Shown here piece after piece: positions 1-12,262 of a stretch of DNA of 64,000 bases. Source of the DNA: Isoetes taiwanensis. Taxonomy: Eukaryota > Streptophyta > Lycopodiopsida > Isoetales > Isoetaceae. The DNA is taken from positions 10,796,163-10,860,162 of the forward strand of contig JAJEKV010000033.1 of assembly GCA_021234155.1 (NCBI GenBank), written 5' to 3'. The translations under genes were made by a program, and so were the position numbers. Each line of letters starts with the position of its first letter. Within the stretch, counting starts at the first letter, position 1. Below the pieces are notes generated by a model that saw nothing but the letters and a program-made list of their open reading frames with translations, was not told where the DNA came from and searched no databases.

Positions 1-440
1 GTTATAACAACTCCCACTTTTTAATGTCTTCTCACTAGCATGTTTGACCAATAGGCAATATTTGATGATCAAAACATAAGGCAAAGCTATAAGGAATTAT
101 ACTGCGTAGAAATCCCTCTCTATCGCATAAATTCTATTTTTTAAAAGCGGTTGTGGAGCTATAGGCAGTTGTTGATCATTGCAATATTATAGAACTTCGT
201 TCCATATTAGGGATGGCCATGTCCAATTGAGAAGTTATGTTAGTAAATTGACGTTAGAAGCATAGATGCTAACCACCATTATAGATGTTATTGTCTTATT
301 GGCCAACTTGTACAACCCTTTTGGCAATTGGAATGGTATGCACAATGAAGGAAAAATAACAATGGAAAAATAGATTGTAGTAGAAAGTCCAAATTATTGT
401 ACACAAAGATAAGGCAAGTTCAAGCTCAGCTCAATCTTTT

Positions 441-1620
441 TTTAGAACAAAGGCGCAATACACAATGCACAGACAGGAATAAAACCCTAGTGGATAGGCT
501 GACCCAACTAGGCATAAACACCCGTCTATGCATAAGAAGAACACTATAAATACGTCTGCCAAATTATCACTTTTTTATCATCAGCTAGTGATGAGCAACG
601 ACAAGCTTTAGTGATCTTCTGCTGAGCACAACGAAGAAGCTGCTGATCAGAGATGTGTGCATCTTGGAAAATACACAAATGTCGCCTCTGCCAGATAGAC
701 CACGAAATCCAACTAGAAGCAAGATGAAATGTCCGCTTATGCAAGTTACACCAAATAGGGGGATAAAGTGCAAGTAGGATCTCCTGGCTAGTAAGAGACA
801 CACTGAAAAGAGTGAACAACCACGCCCAAGCAAGCCGTAGACGATCGCACAAGAAGAAGCAGTGTTCAATAGTTTCAACACGTTGGCCACAAAGAAAGCA
901 ACGATCTGAAACTCTAGTGTTCATCTTGTGAACTAAGACATTCACTCGAACACATCTATGGAGAATTTGCCATCGCAGTGCTGGCGCTTTAGGGTAGAGC
1001 AATTTATCCCATGTCCACATCCAAACACTTTTCCACTGTGGTTGAGGAACCTGAAGATGCCAGTGCTGGGATGGGGGGAGAGGCTCACAATCTAAAAGCA
1101 GCCTGTACGTGGAAGAAACAAATTTTTCTGGCTTAACACGTGCATCACATATCCAAATACGCACATCAGCCCGTGGTTGCTGCACAATGATGGCAAAAAA
1201 CCAGCCACCCCAGCCCAGATTTGCCGATCCCATCTGTATAACAGAAATCTCATCTGAAAAGCCTCCCATGACAAAAGATGACCAGAATCATACCAAGCTG
1301 CAAACATTAAAATCCTAGCTAGCCGCCAACGCCGTTGGGTCTTTGGATGTGCAAGTGCACATAAAGGCTGCTGATCATGCATACCTTGCAAGGGAAACCA
1401 CCAGTATGACATTGACAATGAAGCACAGTCTTGGGGATTAACATGGAATAAAAATCTAACCGCATCCCAGGAAACAAGCAGACCTTTAAGGAATGGGGAA
1501 GCTTGGATATGGATGCAGAGGATACAACAAGGCCCATGGGAGACCCTTGATAGTTGTCTTGTGAAAGGGGAGACACTGCAGAAGTGATTGCCTCACCAAC
1601 CTTAAGCCAGGAGAGTCAAC
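441..1620 (-). mobile_element. 5'-truncated LINE (non-LTR retrotransposon) with target-site duplication
   Basis: The same 16 bases, CTCAGCTCAATCTTTT, lie at 425-440 and 1621-1636 and bracket the copy. On the minus strand the 3' end faces position 441, where the plus strand shows a short T run, as expected of a LINE tail. Inside is the C-terminal part of a LINE ORF2 only, so the copy is strongly 5'-truncated (about 1.2 kb of a usual 5-7 kb). The target region already held a small AGCTCAATCTTTTGTTATGA tandem repeat, which slightly weakens the TSD call. Confidence 0.8.
544..1576 (-). pseudogene. LINE ORF2 C-terminal fragment with reverse-transcriptase zinc-binding domain
   Basis: The longest open stretch (1269-544, about 240 codons) contains the zinc-binding module found at the C terminus of plant LINE ORF2 proteins: a CFLC pair followed by EHCFFLC, that is C-x2-C, then H and C. 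Tryptophan-rich sequence after it (WISWSIWQRR) also fits that family. Upstream coding continues to about 1576 in other frames, so at least two frameshifts are present. No endonuclease or polymerase motif remains. In a complete element this region helps the ORF2 protein bind RNA during target-primed reverse transcription. As read it is a dead fragment. Confidence 0.75.
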
Positions 1621-1636
1621 CTCAGCTCAATCTTTT

Positions 1637-3040
1637 GTTATGATAACATTTTTAAGATCTGCATTAGCTCAATCTTTTGTTATGATAGCATTTTAGATCA
1701 GCATTTGCTTGCTCTAGAACAACATGTTGTCAATTGAAAAGCAAGAAACATGCTTGGCTGGGCATAAGAAACATAGTAAGGTGATTGCAGAGCTTAAGTT
1801 GCCTATGAAATATTCATATGTGTGCCATTTTATTTTATGGTGCAAAACTATCTTTTGGATTGTTGAGACAATACTCAATCTAGAACTTTAGACATAAACC
1901 ATGTCTTACAAAAAATTTATACGTGAAAATTACAATACAGAATCTATGCAATACTTTTTTGTATACTCATTGAAGACACACATTCTCTGTCACCACGGCC
2001 TATAAGTCAATGGAAGTGAAGACACACACTCTCTGCCACAGGCTATAAGTCCATGAAAGTGAATCTTCATCGACAACAATCTGTGACATATTAATATCTT
2101 GGGCAACTTCCTCAAATTTCAGCCATATAATGCAATATGTTAATGCAATATATCCATGCAAAATAAGACTACATGCAGCTTTTCAATGACAAACTTGGAA
2201 AGTTATGCAACATGTAATAAGATGAAGATGGAGAAAAAAAAAGGAAAAATGAAGTTTGGAACTGCCAATTCTTTCTAGTCTACAAAGGTTATAATATTTG
2301 GTGATCCAAAAACTACTACAAAATTATCATGGGTAAACAAACCATTATGGATTGAAAATGTGCATGCAAGAAATGTAGTATAGGGGCTTGACTGGAAAAA
2401 AATCCAAGAACTCATACAAATAGAGTGTTAGCTCCATCTTCCTTACTTTACAACATGTATAAGCACCTATTCAAAGTTCCAATGCAAGTGGACGAACATA
2501 ACTTCATTTCTTCGAAAGATAAATGATTACCTTTCCTATATCGCCTTTCTACCTCTAAATTCCTCTATCACAGTTCATGCATGTACTTTAGTCCTGAGAT
2601 AAAAACTTTGTTGCATGCGCCATTCAATGCATATTGTAGGTTCATCTGCCACTGTTGGAGAAAGCCCTGCTATTAAAGATCCTTTTGCAAAGGAAACTCA
2701 TCAGCCCACTGAAAAACCTTTTTGTAGAGCATTGGTAGTCCATTAGTTAATCATGCCATCAACAAGAAATAGAAAATAGGACCCCGAATTCATAATGCCT
2801 CAGATGGAGGCTATTTTTGACATGGCCAATATCCATTTTATGAGATTGAATTATCCCTTGTAACTGGAATAAGAGGAACAATTGCAATGGATGTAAAAAG
2901 AGAAGCATAAAAAGATAGCTTCAACATTATAGCTAGATGTATCTTTTCCATGTTCATGTTTCTTGCTTTGGATTATGGCTTATACCTTCATGTGAGGCAG
3001 TTTCTATGGAAAACGAGAAAGTGGATATATAAAGACAACG
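1637..3040. other. Non-coding stretch with short tandem duplications
   Basis: I see no gene. There is a duplicated block containing AGCTCAATCTTTTGTTATGA at about 1627-1690, and a ~55-bp imperfect duplication with ACACTCTCTG and GGCTATAAGTC cores at about 1975-2060. The rest is AT-rich sequence without recognised structure. Confidence 0.4.
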
Positions 3041-3041
3041 A

Positions 3042-3700
3042 GACGATTTTTTGACAATGCCATTCCAAAACAATGCCATGAGATACACATTAGAGATGCG
3101 AATCTCTATGATTAGTTGCCACTTACATAGATGTCAGAGATCAGACGGTCTCACAGAGGAATATGTAGCACAATCACATGGGGTTTCAGGAGGATTTAAT
3201 ATAGATGTAAAAATGACAATTCCTGAAACCATAGACCATATATATCCCTAAAACAATTGAATGGGTTGTTATAAAAAAAAACATAGATTCAAGATAGAAA
3301 ATAATCACATTAGCTCACTGGATATATTGGTTAAAGTAGTCTTATTAGGATATTGAGTTATTTTGATAGAGGTTTGAGGCCCCGTATTTCATATTTCTAA
3401 GACCTTAGGCAAAGCCGTATAGAGGTTCGATATTCCCTCAAGTTCTTAGGCAAACTCGTATTTCATATTTCAAAATCATAGGCGCCTCCAATCATAAATG
3501 ATCATAAGCAAAATGAGAGGTGCTCAGAGGTCCCAACATATGGTCTGGGCTGTAGATGATGAGGCAATTTTTTGACAATTTCATTCAAATCTATGCCATG
3601 AGATACAGCTCAAAGATGCAAATCTCTATGGTCTGTTGCTAGTTACATAAATGACATAAATGTCAGAGACCACAGGGTCTCACAAAGCAATGAAGATGAC
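3042..3700 (+). repeat. Duplicated block enclosing a SINE-like unit
   Basis: Positions 3042-3160 and 3555-3700 are imperfect copies of each other; both contain a GATTTTTTGACAAT-like start, GCCATGAGATACA and a TCTCTATG core. Between them, 3175-3540 carries in plus orientation the same sequence found on the minus strand at 28032-29288: a GGTTTCAGGAGGATTT segment, then an A-box-like TTAGCTCACTGG near 3312, a decayed B box near 3368, and a GAGAGGTG tail near 3515. It is an old, diverged copy of that family. Confidence 0.6.
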
Positions 3701-6133
3701 GATTCTAGCAACTACAAAGTGGAAAATGCATCTTCTATGACCTGAATTTTGCAACTCTCTTCCAATCCCATTTTTGAAAGTTTCTATGCTTCATTAATCT
3801 CCAACTTCCGCAGCTGCCATGATTTTGAAAGTTTCTACTACCACATACCTTGGCGTTAAAGACCAGACATTGCAATGTGCAAATCTGCTCGCCAAGCTTC
3901 TGCACAATAAATATGGGATTTGAATGGAAATGATCATTACTAAACTGGCTTTTCAATGAATAAGAGAACTTTAGGAGAGAATGATTTACCAAGGAGAATC
4001 TGTTTTATATATATTAAAAAGCTTGGCCGGGCTGAATAGAGGAATGGCTTCTAGGTTCAAATATGATAGATCATCAATGAGCTTCATCCATGTGTGAAGG
4101 TTTATCAAGCAACTTCCAATGGTCTGCAATGTCTAGTGGTCTGAAGCTGAAACATTGAAATAGTAAAAAATATGTAAATCGGCCTTAGATTATTTGGATT
4201 TGGACAAACCTTTAAGGATTTGGTATTGAATCATGCTTCCAGCTCTAGGAATAGCCCAAAAACGCATTTCTTCAGATTCTTTGGATTTTTCATTTACACA
4301 GTGGTATGCAGTGTTACCTGGAAAAAAAAAAAGACAAAGCAAATTAGAGGAGCTGGCCTCCATAGCCAAAGAAAGATCAGTCTAAAGTCCTTGGAGTCTT
4401 TTGAGGGCAATCTCGGCATCATCATTTGCTATAAGAATTTCTAGGTTTGAGCTTCCAGCTATCTCATGTTTAGCATTAGATGCTACGTTGCCACCATGCG
4501 TTTCTACCAAAAGGGCCATGCTGGGCGGCAAAGCTCTTCTAGGGTTTGCAAACCATAGCCAGGCTACAACAAATGGATTAATCTACATAACAACCCTATG
4601 CACAACATCCCAAATCCTTCAAATAAAACCTGACCTTGAGACCAAATCTGACCTTATTAATGAAAGAATTAGGCTTCACACTTAAATCTTTCAGATGAAA
4701 CCCAAATCCAATCCTGTTGATGAAAGAAAATCTCCAAGACTTTCGTCATAGCCGCCTTATGAGGAATCAAGAAGCCAGTTACAGCTACAATCAGGAAGGG
4801 TCATTTTTCTTGCCATCTCCCAAAACTCGGAATGCACTAAAAAATTACATGCACACAGCTAGGATCCCGACTTGGAGTTGGGTATGGATTGTAGAGTTTA
4901 TGGAGTAGCACAGATCTCTCTAGCAGAGGTTCGTTGCTAGATGGGATATCTCTACGTTCAGAGAGCTTGGTTCGTGGCTGATAACAGGGCGTAAATACAC
5001 TAAAACTAATCTAACCCATCGACCTAGGTCTAGGATGAATCTAAGCCGTACGATTTAGGGCTGGATACAATATAGCATAACATTATAATATATATAGGAT
5101 AGAAAAAATACCTTATATCTGGCTTTAAATAGCTCATTTTGCGCTGACAACTATTTCCTTTCTATCTGAACATATATAAGTATTAATGGGACGATTCTTC
5201 AGGATATTCTTCGTCATCGAGGCATTCATCTCGTATGTCCATATAGTTAGAAGCAAATTTGTGTCGTTCATTTTAGGGCAGGTCATCGACATAGCCAAAT
5301 GTGGTGGGATCCTCGCGGAGTCTATCAGCAACAGATGGCGTTCAAATGTGGTTGGATTTGTGAACATAATCACTGAGCAGCGGCAGATGGCAGAATCATA
5401 GGCGGCAGTGGCAAACATAGTGGAAACCAAGCGCCAATTCTGTGTTGCCACTTCCGAGACGGGGCAGTCTCTTGAAGAATAAAAATTCTGGCATGGCGAT
5501 TCTGGCAGTCCATTCTTAATGGCTTCGGCTTTTCCTAATCCTGCCGTGGCCGGCTGTTTGACCCGCCTCCGTTTTGCAAGGTAAGGTTTTGTTGGTGTTT
5601 TTTTTTTTGTCAAGCTCTGAACTTTAACATGGCCATGCATATTGAGATTCTGCTCTTTTAAGAACACCAGACCTTGGTAGCTCCTGATGCTGTTCTGAGA
5701 ATCTGCGCTCCTGCTCTTAGATCCAGCATCTGGCAACTTGATTAGCATTAGTGAATCTTAGCTTTGAGCAAACAATATCGCTGGCAACAGGAGAATGAAG
5801 CGCTAAAGATTGAGCGAAAAATGAAGACTGGCATTCGCCATATCCTGCTGCCAAATCCTGCTTTTATGGCAGAAGCTTCTGATAATATGTAGACGCCTTA
5901 TAGTAGATCCATTGCAGCTGGACAAAGGAAAACCACACAAGCCCACTGATATGTGAAACTAAACAAAATGACAAACTCTTATCTGAGAGGGTTGAATCCT
6001 ACTGTAGAACTGAACAATCCCTTTGCAGGTCCAATTTCCTTCGCAGACCCAATTTTGGGCCACCGCAGGAATCCGGATAGATTGGTTAAATTAGTATATG
6101 GCGTTCTCAGATGGTTTTGTCTGATTTCCTGGC
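3701..6133. other. Mostly non-coding DNA; one unassigned minus-strand ORF
   Basis: The only long open frame is 5748-5134 on the minus strand (204 codons). I recognise no domain in it. Another minus frame of the same stretch ends in an acidic tail (near 5190-5290) that looks more protein-like, so this may be a remnant of a broken exon. Several short plus-strand frames between 4220 and 4910 show no family motif. I do not call a gene here. Confidence 0.3.
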
Positions 6134-6134
6134 G

Positions 6135-6601
6135 GGCGTGGGATAGTCTTACCACGGATTGGGGATCCCTGAGGTGTGATCCCGGAGGGGCGGGATCCCG
6201 AGGGCGTGATCCGGAGGGCGTGTGATCCCGGGGACAGATCCCATCGCTAATCTTGCAAGCAGCTTAAAAGGTGATCGCCAGCTTTAGGGCCATTTTTTGG
6301 CCGGATTTTTGCTTGTTGATAGCAGCGGCACTGCCCTCTCTTCCTCCTTGGCATCAAACTGTAGCTCTTCTCAAGCCCATTCCGACTAACCTCGCACAAA
6401 CCCCAGCCGATTCCGTGGAGGATCGGCCAAGAAAAAAGCATAAGAAAACTTGGCTGATTTTCGCTATAAGGATTTTTTTTTTTCGCAGTTACTGCGCAGT
6501 AAGGGGATCCCGCCCTCCGGGATCACACGCCCTCTGGGGATCCCGTCCTCCGGGATCACACCTCCGGGATCCCCCAATCCAGGGTAAGACTATCCTACGC
6601 C
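6135..6601. mobile_element. Foldback/MITE-like element with ~100-bp terminal inverted repeats
   Basis: The left arm (about 6135-6240) begins GGCGTGGGATAGTCTTACC and the right arm (about 6497-6601), read on the other strand, begins GGCGTAGGATAGTCTTACC. Both continue with GATTGGGG and several GATCCCGGAGG-type units, giving GC-rich arms of about 100 bp around a ~255-bp unrelated spacer. No transposase is encoded. I could not find a convincing TSD, so the superfamily is open. Confidence 0.7.
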
Positions 6602-8155
6602 TTTGCTGCTGGGTCTAGCTATGACGGCGCCATGGCTGGGCCTGGAAGCTATTGTAACTCTGAGGGATACTGGGTGATGGTATCTCCTTTTTGAGGTTCC
6701 CGTTGATTTTTTCAACCTATTTATTTTGAACCTATCTAGAGGGCCACTCCGGCCTTCAAATTCTTAAATCTTCGCCCCTTTCTGCTCCCATTGAACTGGA
6801 TTACCGCCAGCGAATGCCATCGCCAACCTTGCCATGGCTCGCCATCGCCGACCTTGCCATCAGTGCCGCCCTTCGTCCCCTATTTCAAGCAAAAAATGGA
6901 ATTCAAGCTTCTTTCTTCATGGCTTTTCAATGTGCAAAAATTATGCTCAAAGCTGATCAATTGAATGGGTACCATATCTTTCATAGCTTCAATTTAGAGA
7001 TCAAGTCACTATGGAGAAGTTTTGAGAGCATCGGTCGCTATTTGCTACTTATTACAGATATCCAAGACTCAGCCTATGGATTTCTCAACTTTTGTTGCTA
7101 AAATGAATTAGATTTATGACAGTGTGGTGGGGGTACTACTCCAATGTTTTATTTATTAACATGATACATCATTAAGACCTTGGCATATTTGTGCCATATT
7201 GCATTGTTCTATCTTGAGCTAGGTAAAGCTATAAATTTGGAATTAATTTTTTTCATGGCATTATATCTTGACTTATGTTGCGAGGCAACCTATGCGTCTT
7301 TTGCAACAAACTCTCTGACTCGTGACAGCATCACTGAGGCCACCAATAATTAGCATAGAAAACATTAATCATGCCAACAACAGCTTAACATAGCAAACAT
7401 TAATTTAAATGTGTCTAATTAACTTCAATACCTTCTTTTACAATGTGGGTTTGTGGCTTACATTAGAACAAAGTTCAAATATCCACACACGTCAAACCAA
7501 GAAGTGAGCCGGTTGGGAAGAGAAATGTTCGCGGCGGCCAAGGCCGCCGCGATAAATTTCTTGTAGAGTTAAAGATTCTTATTTTCTTAGAGGCAAAAAG
7601 TGGAAATTGATTATTAATATTTGTTTTTTGTGGACGTTAAAATCAAATCAATTCATTGCTATAGCGCGTGCACACGGAGGGAGGGAGGGAGAGTTTTTAT
7701 GGACTCACCATCATTATTATGGAATTAGCATGCTATAGCCAACTCCCATTTGATATATATGGGGTTGGAACAAGAGAATAGTAGCCACAGTTTTAACAAG
7801 CTTATGTTCCACGTAAAGTCTATGAAAATGTGCCAGAATACATGTATATAAGAGATTCTCTAGAGTACAACCTCCTGCCAATTCAGTTTCCTACATATGA
7901 TAGCAACCACAAAGATGACACCACAACTTGGCCATGGTGGGGACAAATGTCATGGCTCATTATCACACAGCTCGTGGAATATAGACTTGTAGATTTGTAG
8001 CATGGAAGATGTTGGGAGACAACCTTATCTTTGATGACAATGATGAGAATAGGAACTTGATGTGTGGAGCATGTAAAAAATCCCTTTTCTTTTTGTCCAG
8101 TTCTCCATTTCATATGAGCGCCACAGAATTAAGAGTTGTTCAGAGGTTGCTTTCG
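6602..8155. other. Non-coding stretch with a GC-rich perfect hairpin
   Basis: At 7530-7551 a 10-bp perfect inverted repeat (CGCGGCGGCC then GGCCGCCGCG) with a 2-base AA spacer sits inside AT-rich DNA; the flanks are also partly symmetric. A GGGA microsatellite is at 7676-7692. Short open frames (6814-7101, 8113-7883) show no recognisable domain. Confidence 0.45.
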
Positions 8156-8206
8156 GGCCAAAGATTATATCACTAGGTAAGCCCAAGGATTATATCACTA
8201 GGTATG
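8156..8206. repeat. Short tandem duplication (~26 bp)
   Basis: A unit with the core GATTATATCACTAGGTA occurs twice head to tail. A second, unrelated ~26-bp tandem duplication with the core GCTTGACATTCTGAACCGGA lies at about 8609-8662. Confidence 0.7.
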
Positions 8207-8280
8207 GCCATATGGCAACAAAGGAAAGTACGGCCTTGGACACGGGGTAAAAGTTTCCACTTGAATACAGAGAGCAGTGG

Positions 8281-8452
8281 AGTGGAGTCTAAGTATGGTA
8301 AAGACTGCCCCTATAAGACTAGTGACTGAGGATGGAGTCAGGTAACTAGTGGAGTCTAAGTATGGTAAAGACTGCCCCTATAAGACTAGTGACTGAGGAT
8401 GGAGTCAGGTAACTGTCGAGTAAAAGTATGGTAAAGACCGCACTAGAGTTAG
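8281..8452. repeat. Tandem repeat, 67-bp period, about 2.6 copies
   Basis: Units start at 8281, 8348 and 8415. The first two are nearly identical (AGTATGGTAAAGACTGCC core) and the third is partial and diverged. It lies about 250 bp upstream of the likely 5' exon of the next gene. Confidence 0.85.
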
Positions 8453-8776
8453 TAAAATCTATACTTCACCATTGCAATGTCATAAAAGAGGGAAAAAAAA
8501 AAAGAGAAGATAAAAAAAGGGAGAAGACCAAAGGATAAGAATGTGAAGTTGGAAATGTCCAGAGGATAAAGGCAAATAGGAGCCTATTCTGGTGGGAAAT
8601 TTCCATCATGTAAGCTTGACATTCTGAACCGGAATGTGAGCTTGACATTCTGAACCGGAACCGTGGCAACATGTATGTGCCTTTCATTATGCCTGGCTAT
8701 GGTGCCTCGTATTAAAGCTGCTGTAGCGTAGAAGGAGGAAAATCGTCAAATTCTTCCTCGTCGCCGCTCTATACAG

Positions 8777-9257
8777 GTTTTAATCTCTTTTTCCTTGCGT
8801 TTAGGCTTCAAATCTTGCCCTATTTCCCCTGTTTTGCAGTTTTTGGGTGAAGTATTGTAATGATCCTCTTTTAGATGCATGCTTTTAGGGGAATTCATCA
8901 GAGAATATATGGCAGAACCGCATCTTGAGTGTATAGTTTGAAGATTTTAGACGGAAAAAAGGGAATGTGTCTTTGTGACGGTCTACATTCGTCATGTTTG
9001 TTTGATTTTCTTGACTGATCAGCAAGATTTTAGGAAAAAGAATTGACTTTGCAGCTTCTGATGGTCTAATATCGTTGTATTTGCTTGATTGCTCATAAAA
9101 GCTTTGGTAAGTTTAAATTTTTGGGAAAAGGTATCATATGAGCGGTCAGTTCACAATTTGCGTTGTTTCGGCGAAAGCTATCTGTAAATTGCTTCGATAC
9201 TTTGAAAAGGAGGAGAAAATTTCCTAAATTGTGATATTCTTGTCCTCTTTTTTACAG
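8777..9257 (+). other. Probable 5'-UTR intron of the membrane-protein gene
   Basis: A donor of the form CTATACAG|GTTTTAAT is at 8776/8777 and a strong acceptor, TCCTCTTTTTTACAG, ends at 9257, 13 bases before the ATG at 9271. The upstream segment ending at 8776 would be a short untranslated leader exon. This is inferred from splice consensus only. Confidence 0.5.
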
Positions 9258-9270
9258 ATAAATACATTCT

Positions 9271-9802
9271 ATGGATGGCTCCAAAGCAATGGTTGAATCC
9301 GTTATGGAGTCGATGATGAAAAGGATAAAGAATAACAGGGCCATAATTGCCGTGCTGATGTGCACATTAGTGTACTTTTTAAGCTTCTATGCTACAGATT
9401 TTAGGACATCAGAGCTCCAGCATCCCCAATTTCATCTAGATTTACGAGGAAGGCATACAATTCATTTCAACCACGGGGCTGACAGAGGAAAGGTGCCTTT
9501 GGCCACCAGCTCTTCTTTTGAGACCCCACGGATCAAGACAAGAAAGCTGCAGGTTTGAATTTTTTTTTTGCTTCTTTGAACGGCCTAACCTTAATCTAAT
9601 CACAAATTTCTAAATTTTGCTGCAGGTTTAATTTTTTTTTTTGCTTCTTTGAATGGTCTAAACTCTAATCTAATCACAAATTTCTAAATTTTCTAGTTTG
9701 AATTATATACACGCTAATTCCAGTTTCTGTGAACTACTCATTCATTTCCCCTTTCTTTTCCTGCAGAATGCAAGGATTTCTGCCATTGATCCAGCTGAAT
9801 AA
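9271..9802 (+). CDS. Small single-pass membrane protein, two coding exons (9271-9552, 9767-9802)
   Basis: Exon 1 runs from the ATG at 9271 to CAG at 9552, followed by a GT donor. A polypyrimidine tract and CTGCAG acceptor end at 9766. Exon 2 (9767-9802) stays in frame, adds 11 residues ending in an acidic DPAE, and stops at TAA, giving about 105 aa. The N terminus is basic and amphipathic. Residues 24-41 (AIIAVLMCTLVYFLSFYA) form one hydrophobic membrane segment, preceded by KRIKNNR and followed by a polar tail, which suggests a type II orientation or signal anchor. I do not recognise the family and assign no function. The ATG is the first in frame after a likely 5'-UTR intron. The 5' splice site of the coding intron is duplicated. 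This is the only apparently intact host gene in the window. The 3' UTR probably extends toward the AATAATAAAAAA-rich sequence near 10150. Confidence 0.65.
9547..9692 (+). repeat. Tandem duplication of the 5' splice site inside the coding intron
   Basis: The block beginning CTGCAGGTTT at 9547 is repeated at 9620 (73-bp period). Both copies carry the exon end CTGCAG plus the GT donor, a T run, GCTTCTTTGAA and a CTAATCACAAATTTCTAAATTTT end. Use of the second donor would retain an immediate stop (GTT TGA) and end the protein at 95 aa. Confidence 0.8.
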
Positions 9803-10159
9803 TTCATTTCTGGGTTGTTTTCATCAATTCAGCATGTGGGTATATCTTATGTACATAAGAAAGTAAAAACCAGGCATTAATTTATTTTCGTACCCCTGCA
9901 GATATATATTCAAAGTTACCTTTCTCTATTTTGGCTCATGTCCACTTGTGCATAGATTGCTATGAGAATGTGCTTGTCTTTATTTGCCCAATGTACTTAC
10001 CACAAGAATATGGATTGATTTCCATTTATTAGTGCTTTATCATTTCATCTATTATTGTTAGTATCTTATTTGTGAGATCGTAGAAATCATGCTTCACTAT
10101 ATTTTTACTTAAGTTGACTTATAACCTTACTCTTTCTTTTAGTCTTTTTCAATAATAAA

Positions 10160-12254
10160 AAATTAGGCTTGCATTAAAAATGAGGAAGAATAGCACATGG
10201 AGGAAAGAATGAAACAAAGGAAAAAAAAGCAAAATTTGGAGAGGAAGGAATATAAAAAGTCAAGTTGCTCAAAGAAATGTGAGATGAAGAAAGTCAATAA
10301 GGCAACGTGTCATTTTAGGTAAAACCTAATCCCATGTCAAAATAAGTTCGAACACCAGATTTGTATGTAACACATATTTAAAATGGGAGTTGCTTCGAAA
10401 AGAATGCTTTTAAAAGGAACGATTGATTGGGAGGCCTGCCCTATCAGCTCTTGGAAGAGATGGGGAGATGGTCACCACATTAGCAACATGCCTTTTCATG
10501 CACTAGACCCAAATCAGCCATGCAGGATCGCACGGAGTAGCACTTGGTAGATTCGGCGGCCCTAGTTGGGTTGGGTTTGCAATGCAATCTAACAAGATCA
10601 TTAGTAAATTTTTATTTATACCGAATGGAATACAATTCAAGTAAATTCAATTCTATATCCATCTCATCAAATTTGACACAAATAAATATAAATAACACTT
10701 CAAAGAGTTCCATTTTTAATGACAACACTATCCCCAAACTATCAATGTTATGGACACCTTGCCACACATAAATGCCAAGCAAACTGATAATTCTTATTCT
10801 TAGATATACATTAGGTTAGCTGAATTGTAGAGCTAATGAATAAAAAAAACCTATAGCATACCATGGTTTTCTCTTGCCAAAACCCCCTGGGATTTTCCTG
10901 CCATAGTCTTGCTATAATTTAAGTTTGTATTCAACTTGCTAAAGGAAAGAAAGTGCTGTTGGGGGAACCGGCAGGGGTGTGTGACTTTCGCATAAGTACA
11001 TAGTGCATGCAGTATACAAGGTTTCATAAGGACTTTGGACCATGGAACGATTGATATGCTTGAACAGGAGCTTTGTTCTAGATGAACACATCAAGGCACC
11101 TATAGTTGCATAACATTTCCATTTTAAAAATAATTTGAATAGAGAATGAACAATGCTAAATTACATCACAACTCATCAACCACTCATATCATCATTAACC
11201 AATGTTTATCATCAACAATTAAATCACATATCATTAAGGGAATCCATTCATACAAATGTGAAATTCGATACAACTTGCCACATTGGAAGCATGGCTTTTA
11301 TACTGGCAATTAATCATTGATGAACCAGATGTGCTAATGACGACCTTCTGATGTCTGCTGAAATAGGACTTTTAACAACATACTTCTGATCATTGTCAGC
11401 CGTGACTTGTAAAATTTACTGACTGACTAGGATGGTGGCATGTATCTGCTACTCCTTTTAGTTCCTTGGAGAAAAGTGATCCAATACCTCATACGACAAC
11501 CCTCGAAACTTTCTTGTAGAGGCATTGCCCAATCACTTCTATTTGTAATAAATGTGTATCCTTATTGAGTTTGAATATTGGGCCAAGTGTCTGACTTGAA
11601 CTTTTGTTCGGGGCGCATGGTGGTAGTTTCTAACAAGGTTTCCCTTAGGAGTTGTTATTTCTGCTATTCTTAAAGCATTCATGGGAATGTGATGACTTGC
11701 AAATACCCTTAAACAAGGTGCTGCGCACGGAGGGTTGCCCTCCATGGCCAGAGGGTGAAGTGTCTTAAGTCATAGTTCAAAGTCACGTTTTTAACAATCA
11801 ATTCAAATTGCTACTTCTAGACAATAGAATACTTGATACCATGACTTGCACATTAGAAAAAGCAAGCAGTAGCAGGAAGGTCACCAGACCAAAAGAAATA
11901 TGTTTTTCACTGCAATACCTGATACAGTCTTGTCAGCAGATGAACTCATTACTTAACCTATAGTAGATTTTAGCTGAAAATCGCATGCAATTGGATTAAA
12001 ACCAGAAAGGAGAAACACGTACACTTGTGTGCACAATTTTAAAACATTTATCAAAGGAATCCTCAAACTGATCTTCTTACCTACAAAACTATTTCTCTCA
12101 ATTCTCTCCCTCAAATTAAGATGCAAAGACAAGTGCTGGCATTCTACATTTAACAATAAAATAATCAAAGACATTAGAGACAAAAGAGATCATAAAAATT
12201 TCAACTCAAGAACTATGGCTGACAATCTCTATACACTCGACATGCAAGAGACCA
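10160..12254. other. Non-coding AT-rich stretch
   Basis: No gene, RNA or clear repeat was recognised. Open frames at 10544-10771, 11745-11539 and 12183-11953 are short and lack family motifs. Confidence 0.4.
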
Positions 12255-12262
12255 TGTATGCC

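Noticed and set aside
5134-5748. 204-codon minus-strand ORF
   Set aside because: No domain, no splice context I trust, and another frame of the same stretch looks equally protein-like. Kept only as an unassigned ORF.
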